From Krasilnikovozyma curviuscula (taxonomy: Eukaryota; Basidiomycota; Tremellomycetes; Cystofilobasidiales; Mrakiaceae), in the NCBI GenBank assembly GCA_014825775.1, contig MVAQ01000012.1:124001-188000 (forward strand): a stretch of DNA of 64,000 nt, written 5' to 3'. Below, piece after piece: positions 1 through 9,934 of this stretch. The notes beneath the pieces were generated by a model. That model searched no databases. It saw only the letters and a list, made by a program, of their open reading frames with translations, and was not told the origin of the DNA. Within the stretch, counting starts at the first letter, position 1. Each line of letters begins with the position of its first letter. The translations under genes and the position numbers were made by a program.

Positions 1-8
1 CCATCTAG

Positions 9-1868
9 GCTAAAAAGAGGGGACGACCGAGACACACTGAGGAGCAGCGACTGGCAGCTGCTCTCCGCGAGAAACCGCGTCCCAGTCGCGCGAAGAAGAA
101 GCGCCCGCCCGACATCTCGATTCCAGAGGGCAGTCACCACGATGACCCCAACTTTCCTTCTTCCGCACCCTCGTACCAGTCGCTTCCGTCGTATATTCAA
201 CAAGAACGAAGCCAACGCCATTCGTCTCTGCAGCCCGCGTCGAGCCCGGCGATGCTCGCGTCGTTCTCAAACCCCCTTGGTCACTCCGCCTCTAGAGAAC
301 ATGTTCCTCCAACGCACCAGCCTTACGCATATTACCAAGATCGTCCTTCTTCATCCTCTGCATCTACCAGCTCTTATCCATCATCTTTACAAGCGCCCCG
401 TTTGGGCCAGTCTCCTGTCACGCATCATCTCCAGCCACAGCAACCTTTAGACCTGTCATCCCAGCCTTACCAGTCTCGTCATATACAGCAACCACACTCT
501 TCAGATCGTCATGTCGTACCCTTTTCTGCTCCTTCACCTCGCATGTATCAAATAAACTCGCGCCTCAGCAATCTCCAAGTAGAAGCGCCAGAGCCGCAGT
601 ACCGCCAGCACGATTCTACTCCTCAACCAGCTGGGTTGCCGGCTCATCCTGTACAGCAACATATAAATCAGTATCCACGCCAACAGTCGCAGCCCCAACC
701 AAGACTTCAGCTCTCGAGTCAACAGTCTTATCAACAATTCGCGCCTGCCCCAGCACCATATCCACCTCCTCCACCGCCCATCGTTACCCTCATCATCACT
801 TCCTCCATGACGATCTTGAGAGCTTCTGAGTCCTCACTCAGCCTGCTGTCGAAGCACCCTCTCGATCTCGTCCACTCAAATCTCCAAGGTCTGTTCTCAA
901 CCGAGGAGGCGAAGAACATCAAGCAGCTAGTGGAATGGTTATTGGATCCTCCTGGAAGCAATATGAACTTGTATACCAGTGACGAGACGGCTGCGTCGCT
1001 GGAGGAGATGCCTGATTCGTCGTTGACGAGTCCTGTTCAAGGGACACCTTACCCGGTCTTGGATGCCAACATTATGGTCGACGGGACTTGGGAAGCGTTT
1101 AACATCCGAATGCATCTAGGTCTAGGCGCTGGGCTGGATCTCAAGTAAGTCGTGTTTGCTGTGTTGTTGGATTCGGCCAGTAGCTAAAGTTGTCGCTTGC
1201 TCCCGTTGCCTGTCAACAGCGTCAGAGAAACGTACCACAAGGCCTTCATTGTGATATCGATGCTTCGCATCAGACCGTTTGCCTACAACTACTCAACATC
1301 ACACACTCTCCCACGGTCAGCATCACCTGCACAAGTCCAGCACCTTCCGATGTATCAGAGCTTCAGTGCGAACTCTCAACCTCAGACTCAGCTTCCTACA
1401 TCCTCCGGCTCCAGCTCGTTCTCCAGCTCTGACAGCTTCCCAAGTACTGTTCTTCTTAACAGAAGCTCGTCCTCAAATGCCTCGGACGATCCACAACTTC
1501 ATCTCGACAGCCGCACACACGACCAACAGTACCAACAGATGCCCGTCCGTCACCAGAAGGATCGATACATCCAACAGTACCAACAGCCAGAGGTCCGACA
1601 CCGGCCGACTTCTTCCCCTTACGGCAGCCCGTACCTGCAACCACAGCCTGAAGAGGCAGTACCGTACTCTACCGAATCGACGTTGGACCCCGCGCCTCAG
1701 GGAATGTCGCGCTTGCTCTCCACTCATTCCACGCCGTCCCTTGGTTACCAACCCCAGCAACGACAGCAATTCCCTCAGCTTCAGCCACAGAATCCAGTCC
1801 AGCAAATGTACTACTCAGCTCCAGAAGGCCAACAACCTCGGTCTCGACCTGATGGTTCATTCTATTAG
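9..1868 (+). CDS. PAS-domain, AT-hook putative transcription regulator (5' end outside window)
   Basis: 3' part of a gene that starts before the window. An acceptor (CTAG at 5-8) opens the first visible exon, which runs to about 1144. A GTAAGT intron (1145-1219) follows, then the last exon 1220-1868 ending in TAG. The first residues contain an AT-hook core (KRGRPR) and a basic stretch (AKKKRPP). A long Gln/Ser/Pro-rich region follows, then a PAS-like fold around 760-1300 (VTLIITSSMTILRASES, then a beta-strand-rich segment crossing the intron, with LRIRPFAYN at its end), and a second Gln-rich tail. In fungi the order RGRPR linker plus late PAS is common downstream of a Zn2Cys6 DNA-binding domain. 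That domain would lie in the missing exons, so the Zn2Cys6 assignment is inference. Target genes cannot be told. Confidence 0.6.
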
Positions 1869-2099
1869 TGAGATCGCATAGAGTGCTCACTATTGTACAA
1901 CTTTGATTCTATATGGGACCGAATTTGCTTTGTTCGACCACCATAAGTTTACACACAATGACTGTAGACAAGATGACCAATGTATCGCCAATTTTTATTC
2001 TGCACCTTGCGCCGCGAGATCGCAAATTATAGCAAAGTAAAGCCAAAAAGCTCCCTCTTAGTGATACTCTACGGTAGTTATAGACCTTTACATGTACTT

Positions 2100-4265
2100 T
2101 TAGTCTGTCCATACACCTACGAAAGGCAGAGGGAAAAAAAATCAACGCCTCGCTCCACAGTAGACGCAGCAAAAGGGGCCGTGTTGGCTGCGACGCCAAA
2201 AAAAAAAGAAAAAGTACTCACTTTCTATCGGCTCAATGATGTCAGCCCATCGCTCCAGCTTCCTACTTCCACTATCTCGAAGGTCATCTACTACTGAGAC
2301 GCCTTTGCCAGCCTGCTCTCGGTCACACCAAAACATCTTCCATTTCCCGTATTCACCTCCTACACGAAGGAATCCGTTTGACCGCTCGAAGTACCATTTG
2401 TTGACAGGATTATCAGACCTTAGAAAATGAAGGGCAGTTTAGCACGTCACAGTCTTGATGTAGTTAGAAAGGCTGCTCTGCGACTCACCGACTTCTCCAG
2501 ACAAGATCTTTGCCTTTAGAATGACGAGTACCTCCCTTCGATCCAGGATTGGGATTAGCTGCATCGTACTTGGCAGCACCAAAACTCTCGTCTCTCAATG
2601 CCACCCATAAGAAATCCACCGTTCCATCACCTTGATGTTTTGGCAAAACGGCAAACTTATCCAGGTAAGCGATTGCCTGATCTTCACCGTCCCTCTCCCA
2701 TTCCCTTGTAACGATCGCAGCACCAGCATAGTCTCCTGCAACGATAACAAAATCGATGTGTTTTTCCAGCCTATTGAAGAACTTTTTGCGATCCAACTTC
2801 CTCCGAAACGATTTTTCGAGTAGCATAGTCATTTTGTCCTGATCAATTTCAGCGTGGTCACGGAAAATCTTGATTTCAAGACCTTGACGGATGAGGGTTG
2901 GAGTGTGTGGAGTCAGCTTCTTTGAGACGTCGAGGAGGGAGTTTGGAAGAGAACTAGAGAACGTCGGTTTGTTGGTGATGAGATTGGCGATAAGGGCGCG
3001 AGGTGTACGGTGACTAACGACCAGGGCGGATGAATTTCGAGGCATGAGCTTCAGGCAGTCATTTGCCAGAGCAAGGTTAGATAAGGCGGATGGGTGTGAT
3101 TTCTTCCATGAGTTCTGGAAAGTGCGGTGGATGAAGCTGTACTCGGATTTCAAGTTGATGGTGAGATGTGGTAGCCCTCCTGGACGAGCGTATGATGGAA
3201 TTCCTCCTTCACGGTTGATGATCATAAGACGGGATGGGGTAAGATCTAGAGATTGTGATGTAGGTGATGTTGCTGTTGAGGACGGTAGTGGAGATATTGG
3301 TGATGTGAGAGTGGGGGTGAGAGCAGAAGTTGATATAGAGTCACCGCTATTTCCAGCTTTGACCAATCCAGAGGTAAGTGCTCTAATGACCTCATTAGCT
3401 TCCACTCGAATTGTCTTCATGTCGCTCATGGCGAGAGGGGGTAAGATGGGGATTTCACCAGCCAAAACTGAGCCCGTGATGACGGAGACCATGTCCGACT
3501 CCAGAGTCATACCACTGTCTGAGACAATAAAGGGAGTTTGTAGAATAGGTCGTGTTTCCGACCCTAGTCGTCGAATCGCATCTCCTATTCGTTCAATCTC
3601 CCGAGCAACCTCCTCCCTCTTCTGGCGTTCGCCTCCGCCACGGCCAATCCATTCGTCGCTGTCCACTATGAGAATAGTGACCAAACCCAATCGCTGCAAG
3701 TAAACAAGGCCTCTGCTGATCGATTCTAGTTGTCTGTCGTTGAAAGGTCCCTGGAGCTTGACCAATGCTGTTTGAGGTGATGGTGGGAACAGGGAGATAG
3801 CGCTGGGATCCACCGCCGAAGCTGATGTTGAGGGTGGAGCCGAGAACGAAGACAAATATGCTTTAGAGTCTCGGATAGAAGGTGAAGATGACAAAATAGA
3901 GAGAATGAAGTCCTGTGATGGTCGAAAGCAGTGAGAAAAATTCGTGCCGAGTCATCCTGCAAGTCAAGATATTCCACTCACATTATCAGGTGCTGCTCCT
4001 ACACTAGACTCCACACCAGCTTCATCGTCATCTTCCGTAGCTCTCGTGTTCCTGAACAGCTGGCACGAAGGACTGGTGCTGAGAGGCCGAGCAACTGCTC
4101 TCAAGGCGATTCGACTCTGTTGTAGGAGGATAAGGAGACAAGTGTAAATTAGTTTGTTCTCCATAACACCAAGTACTAGCTACAGTCCTCCTTATGAGAT
4201 TATATCGCAGCTCCTAGAGCTGTGAGAAAAGGAAGGGAAAAACTCACACGCCTCGCAATCCCCAT
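2100..4265 (-). CDS. ARG2: N-acetylglutamate synthase (amino-acid N-acetyltransferase), mitochondrial
   Basis: First step of arginine synthesis: acetyl-CoA plus glutamate gives N-acetylglutamate, in mitochondria. Exons on the minus strand: 4265-4248, 4116-3982, 3912-2489, 2418-2222, 2116-2100. They total 1791 nt, 596 aa. Exon 1 (MGIARR) joined to SRIALRAVARPLSTSP gives a basic, Ser/Thr-rich mitochondrial presequence; an unspliced alternative start at 4164 is less convincing. The N-terminal part is an amino-acid-kinase-like fold (ALVKLQGPFNDRQLE). The C-terminal part is the NAGS-type acetyltransferase domain (IAYLDKFAVLP; KDLVWRSR, then NKWYFERSNGFL across the intron). The last intron (2221-2117) starts GTGAGT and gives the short end IESVWTD. 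An in-frame read-through would instead yield an implausible poly-Phe tail. Length fits the fungal enzyme. Arginine feedback is known for the family and not visible here. Confidence 0.9.
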
Positions 4266-5945
4266 TCCTCCATGTATTCCATTTTTGGCTAGGCTTAAGC
4301 AGAGGGGATTGAGCATTTAGCCTATCCTGAGGGAATTCCCCCGTTCAGGAAGTCAGAACTGAGTAATTATATCGAAAGGTTGGGTGAGGGTGAGGGGCAG
4401 ATAGAGTGTTCCCGCCAACAGTGAATGACATCTTAGGCTAATTCCTCTGAACTTTTCAAAAGTCTCTGGAAAGGGAAGGACCATCACCTTGAATAGATCC
4501 TTTTGACTTTCAGCTTGCTATCGGTACCAAATTCAGCTCAGGCTCAGGCGGCCGAAGAACGTAGACTTGGGGGAAGCATTGCTCACTTGCTGTCGTGCGA
4601 ACGGAGAATCTCTTGACATTTCTAAGTGAATGAGGCCAATGCAACATGTTGGTGCTGAATATTTGTCCTTTTCCGTGCCGGAAGTCTGCTCTTCATCTCT
4701 TCAGCATGGCGGAGTTTTCCTGCTTCCCAGCTGATACTCTCGAATAGGGTTTGTGTTTCGCCTTCAATACCTCCAGTCAAGAAGCAAGACGATGTTCCTA
4801 CTCTGTTGGGTTCCAAGAGGCTCTGCCTTCGTTGACTTGAGGTTTCTGCTGGATGAGTTGGTGTTGAAGCAGCGGATGCGGCCCTGAACTTCTGTCAGAT
4901 GGAACGAGAGAGTCACTGTTTGACTAGGAGCAATCTGAAGCACAAATCTAGAGGAATCTCCCATTCTGGCAGTAGATTCGACTGTTACTTGAAAGAAAAT
5001 ACGTTGGTTTTGATGCGATGACGGTGGTTGTTGCGGCTGTTGTCGGCGTCAGAGGTAACTAAACAAAGCGAAGTCTTACGAATAGCTGCCTCAGGTTAAG
5101 TATGACTTCATATCAATGAGACTAAAAGAAGAGGCAGCGGACTGAAAGTGGTATTGACCAAGGGGAACGAAAAAGCGAAGAATGGATAGCTCATGTTTTC
5201 CATTTTCAGACTATGGAAGTTGAAGTAGTTGGATGAAGCTGCCGTTATGGAAGGTATTAGAGTTTATGTTTGTTTTGAAGCGTGAGGTTGTTAGTGGGAA
5301 TCTGTTGGATGAAAAATGTTGCATGGTCGCTGGAGGAAACTCTGAAGAAAAAACTAAGTTATTTGAATTCAAATCATAGCAGGATTCCACTCGTGAATAT
5401 CATCGCTACCACAGAAATTACTTGGTATACAGGAGGTGTATTCGTTTGTGAAACAGGGCTATGAACTGTGCTTGTGAGATTTTTGCCATTGCGATAGGTT
5501 CTTCCACAGCAACCAATCAAGAGTGAAAACATCAAAGTTGGATACCAATATGTTTCTGAGTGTGAGTCGTTAGAGCTAACAGATCGTCCTTCGTCTGTGT
5601 ATACATGAATGAATGCGAAGAAATCAATTCTGAAAATAAGCGGACATCGTGAACATCAAAATTCCAGTGTGATGGTCTCTGATGGAAGATGCGAGGTATT
5701 ATTCGCCATTTAATGGGCACTGATTCATGTCTATGATACTAAAGTCATTTTGGAATTGTCGACGTCATGGTTCTGATGGGTGAGAGCAGGTAATCGCCGG
5801 CTGGCAGAACCTGTGCTGAGTGGAAAGCTGGGATTCGTTTGGCGCGTGAGGTTCATACATGCATGCTGACTAAGTGTCAATAGGGGTATGACCAAGGATA
5901 TATGCTGCTTGGTTGCGTTCTGCTGTACTGTTGACGCTGTTGGTT
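4266..5945. other. Intergenic stretch, 1.7 kb, no supported gene
   Basis: Lies between the start of ARG2 and the end of the RRM gene, so it should hold the ARG2 promoter and the 3' UTR of the RRM gene. Open frames on either strand are under 100 codons, have no recognisable domain, and are not joined by convincing splice pairs. No tRNA-like fold was seen. The length is unusual for this compact window, so a non-coding transcript is possible but not shown. Confidence 0.4.
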
Positions 5946-8562
5946 TCATCGCTGGAACAAACTGAGCAGCCCACCAGGCCCACCACCAGAAGCAGCAGTG
6001 GTACCACTGACGCTCCACCTCTCTCGCCTACGACTAGGCAAGCTCAAGTTGAGCTCATTTTTCCTACCACCAAGAGCCGAGCTACCTCCTTGGAGAGCTG
6101 AGATATCAACTACATCTCCATCGCTGAACTCAGATCGGATCGTCCCGCTTCGACCTCGTCCAATCGCAGCTGCTGCTGAACGCGTCGTGTGATCCCAGTG
6201 GAGAGGCAACTCGACATCGCCGTAGTTACCTTCGCCGGCCGTATGGGCTTCCGCGACAACATCAGCACCACCTTGTTTAATGTGTTTTGAAGAACCGTAT
6301 CCATGGGAACTTCGGATACTTGTGTTAAGTGTATTGTAATAGTCAGAGGAAGCTGTCGAAGCGACAGATGATGATAACGAAGGGACTGTCGTGATGGCTG
6401 ATGCCTTCATGTTAAGACCAGAGTAGTGAGATTTATGTTGTGGATAGAAAGGTGTAGCTGAGAGGTTGAAGGTATCGCTATTGGGGAGTGAGGTGGGGTA
6501 TGTTGAACTAACGACAAAACCAGATGCTGCCGCTGCGGCTTTAGCACAGTCTAACTTCCAATGTTCCCAAGCAACCAACTGCTGTGACTGCTCTAGCGAC
6601 AGCTGGGGGAAGGCGGGTGGAGTCGAGACGAGCATTTGGGGCAAGCCAGCGTACATCTGATGTGATGATGTGTAGGCGGGAGTTTGAGGTGAGAGGCTAG
6701 GGTAAAAGGGCTGTGCATTTCCAGGGATTTGGACGAGATTCTGGATATAGGCCGACTGGTATTGATCTTGGTTTGGTGAGAGGTTCGAGTATTGTTGCTC
6801 ATAGGAGTGGGCGCTGTTACAGAAAGAAAGAAAAAATCGGCATTAGATCCGCTAGTGTTGAGAAAGAAAGAAAGCGGAAAAAATCACTAGAAAGGCTGAG
6901 TGAAGTAAGGACCCGTATTTCCATTATTGACGGTGTTGTTGAATGCAAACTTTTCACCTCGTTTTCTAGCTGCCGCTCGTTCTCTGATGAGCTTCTGAGC
7001 CTGACGAGGCAGAAAGAGCAAATGAAAATCAAGTTTCACGCACTTTTAATTTTTACACCAAAAAGAATGAGTGGTCTACTCACTGGAGTATCTGAGAATC
7101 GAACAACAAGCTTGTCGATTGAATCAGGCAAAAGTATACCATGCAGCTTATCGACACATATCTGAGCTTCCTCTCTCGTCGCCAATCTACCCGGAGCAAT
7201 AATTTTGTAATTGGAAAACCACCACAAGCAATGAAGGGAGAAAGAGAGTGAGAGAGAAAAGAAAATCGACAGACCTAACCAAAGCGACCCCTCTACCCGC
7301 GACCTCCTTCATGCCAATCATCTCCACCTTGTTTGCATTCGTCAGGATTTTTCTCGATACGATTGAGTACGGCGCGAAGAGCATCTCGAGAGATGCGTCA
7401 GTGTAAGCCATGGGCAGGTTCTTGAGGTAAATGTTGGTGTTGTTTGGATCGGCGCACTGTCTCGGTAAAGAGAAGTAAGGGAAAGGGTAGGAAGAGAATA
7501 GAGAGAGATTGTGTGTAGGAACAGACTTTGTTCATCTTTTCTTTGACAGTTTCCTGTTGCATAAGTGAATAGAGATTGTCTAGCATGAGTACACTGAACT
7601 TTTCATCATGTCGAGCTATATGCACTTTCCACCTTTCCCAGAGAAGATGACGCTGCGCTGACTCACTTTCGCAAACCCAACGCAATTCCATCCCATCTTC
7701 TTCAAAGTATCTCTACACTCCTCCGCCAAGGCGACGGTCTCAAAGGCAACGAACGCAAAGTCGGGCTTCAAAGGGTGTTGCTGGTAGCTTTTGACGACCT
7801 TAACCTTGACAGGCTCAGCAGAAGAGAAAGAGGAAGTGATAAGATATTTAAGGGAAACATCTGTGGTAGCGTTTACAGGGAGTGGGGAGATGAATACTGA
7901 TGAAAAAAGGAGGGTTAGAGAGCAAACAAGATAATGGACAGGGGACGGACGCGTTCGAGTAGGGTTGGAAGGGCGTGTGCTTCGAGATGTCGTGGTGTCA
8001 TAGTAGTCGTAATCTGTCAAGGTATCTGGTTTGGAATTGAGAGAAGGACTTGTGATTGTTGTTCCAAGGACTGAGCGGAAGGGAGATGGTGATACAGAGG
8101 AAGGAGAAACCCGCCCGTTAGTCTTTTATCTCGCGCAAGAACCCATCAGTTTTGAGAGTTACGTGAGAAAAAATAGAAGAAGATATAGAAGAAGAAGAGA
8201 GAGGAAGATGGAGTGAAAAGAAACCATGCATCGCACCAAATTACTCTACGTCGAAACAAAAACTCACATTTGTCCTCCCCACCCATACCTTCCAGTTCAC
8301 TATCGACACCTGCATGGAGACGATTTACACCGATACCTATATCGACAAGCTTGAGAGAGGGATCTGTAGGGGACGACTCATTTTCGAGGATTGGATACCT
8401 AAGTTTCGAGTTCCATTTGGGTCGAGTTGATGAGCGAAAGGTGTGAAGGAGAAGAAAGCATCAATGAGAGCAAATTTTTACAAGGAGAACGAAAGATGGA
8501 TGGCAAAGAGAAGGAACAGAGGTCACCTTCGGGAAGGGGGAAACGTACAGGGCATTTGCCAT
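5946..8562 (-). CDS. Two-RRM RNA-binding protein (RBMS/ELAV-like arrangement)
   Basis: Proposed exons: 8562-8549, 8398-8268, 8013-7667, 7553-7527, 7456-7275, 7186-7084, 7000-6951, 6813-5946. They total 1722 nt, 573 aa, in frame. The first RRM is at about 7890-7670 (DFAFVAFETVALAEE, ending CVGFAK). The second is at about 7456-7090: RNP2 is NIYLKNLP and RNP1 is degenerate (GRGVALVR). A small 27-nt exon (ETVKEKMNK) links the two, matching the charged linker between paired RRMs in RBMS-type proteins. After the RRMs come RERAAARKRGE and a Ser/Gln/Gly-rich low-complexity tail with an AAAA run. A likely role is binding mRNA, but target and process are unknown. Two points are uncertain: the 7000-6951 donor (GTTTGC is weak), and a hydrophobic segment near 7930-7900 that may be an unrecognised intron. 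Confidence 0.72.
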
Positions 8563-9934
8563 CGCTGCTGGACAGTACCAGGCGAACCAAGCTAGATGGA
8601 ATAGAGGATCCAGGAACGTTGATACAGTACTAAACTCTTATTATAAGGGAAGTAGAAATGGGGTTTTTTATTGGATTGAGGAGACGGTCGTTAGAGGGAG
8701 GCACAGCGAGAGGGCGATTGATTACGAGAGCACAAAACAAAAGCACGCCACAAAATTCAGTTATGACAGTTTTCCAGTTTGAAGAAACCATATAGGGACG
8801 AACACGACACTTCTATAGAAGCGTATCATATGTGCAAAACGAATCTAATTTTCAAATAGAGAAGCAACAGTCTCGCTTGCGAGACGGCTGTAGCAGACGG
8901 GCATTCAAAACACATGTCCTTTCAGCTGGAGAAGAGAAAAGCACATAGATCGAATAGAAGATTATCATAAGCGGAAATTTCCTCCTGGGAGGGGGACTAG
9001 GGGAGATTGAATAACGGTAAATGTCAGCAAACAGGAACTGTAAGACAGGCAATGGATAACAAACCGCGTGGCTCACCATCGAAATCAGCTATACCTTCAG
9101 ATCACTGTATTATCATAGAGAGATGGTACCTATACCAGCTCAGAGCGCCCATCGACTCCCGGCCGATTAGAGACAAAGCGCAGGCTTACTCGGGCCACTG
9201 GAACATCACCTCTACGGAGCATCATCTTGAGGGAAAGAGGAATACTTGTAGAACTAACAGTCCTGAGGAGGATCTAATCGGCTCATACTATTCTTCTGTT
9301 TGCGCTCCCATTTGAACCAGAGCGTCCATCGTTTTCCCGCCCTGCAGAGGGAGATATCAACTCACTGACTGCAAGATCAAGATGGAAATGTAACATCGTG
9401 CTGATTAACGAGTTACGGATAAGATTGTAATCAAGATGAATCCCCCTTTGTTTTCCCCATCGCTGCTGATAGTTTCGAGTCACCTTTGACAAAATGAAAG
9501 TAACGGCGGGTGATTTCCTCTCGAACTCCATCAGCCAGGATACCTCCCCTTTCTTCAACCCAGGGAGCTGGATCTCCTGCTTCCTCTGCTGGTGTCTTCT
9601 CTCACCCATCTATCTACAGACAGTGATCTCGTCTGATTTCCAATTGTGAGTCTCGTCTGACACGCTTATTTCCCAGCCTTAGAAGCCAGAGAAGCAGACA
9701 GAGGAACGTCGGTTTCAATACTGATAGGTCATTTCTACTATGGTACTGCAGCCATCTAATAGATCTAGTAGGATATCTCTGATCAGCCAGGTTGTCTGAA
9801 GTGAGCTGCTCCTCTGACACGCTTTTTCCCTCCTTCACTCCTTTCGCTGTTCGCGACACTGACAATTCTCCCTGTTCGCTTCGCCCAGTACCTCTTTTGG
9901 TCTTCCCCAACTTTGCAGCCGTCACCTCAAAGCT
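8563..9934. promoter_or_regulatory. Divergent intergenic region between the RRM gene and the GT90 gene
   Basis: About 1.37 kb carrying the 5' regions of both divergent genes. No open frame here shows a domain or a convincing splice pattern. A 12-mer TCTGACACGCTT occurs twice (9656-9667 and 9813-9824), each copy preceded by GTGAG and followed by a T-rich run ending in CCC. CATCGCTGCTG also occurs twice (8560-8570 and 9459-9469). Their function is unknown. Confidence 0.4.

Noticed and set aside
4622..4964. Two overlapping minus-strand open frames of 64-66 codons
   Set aside because: No domain, no splice partners, low-complexity composition; typical of chance frames in non-coding DNA.
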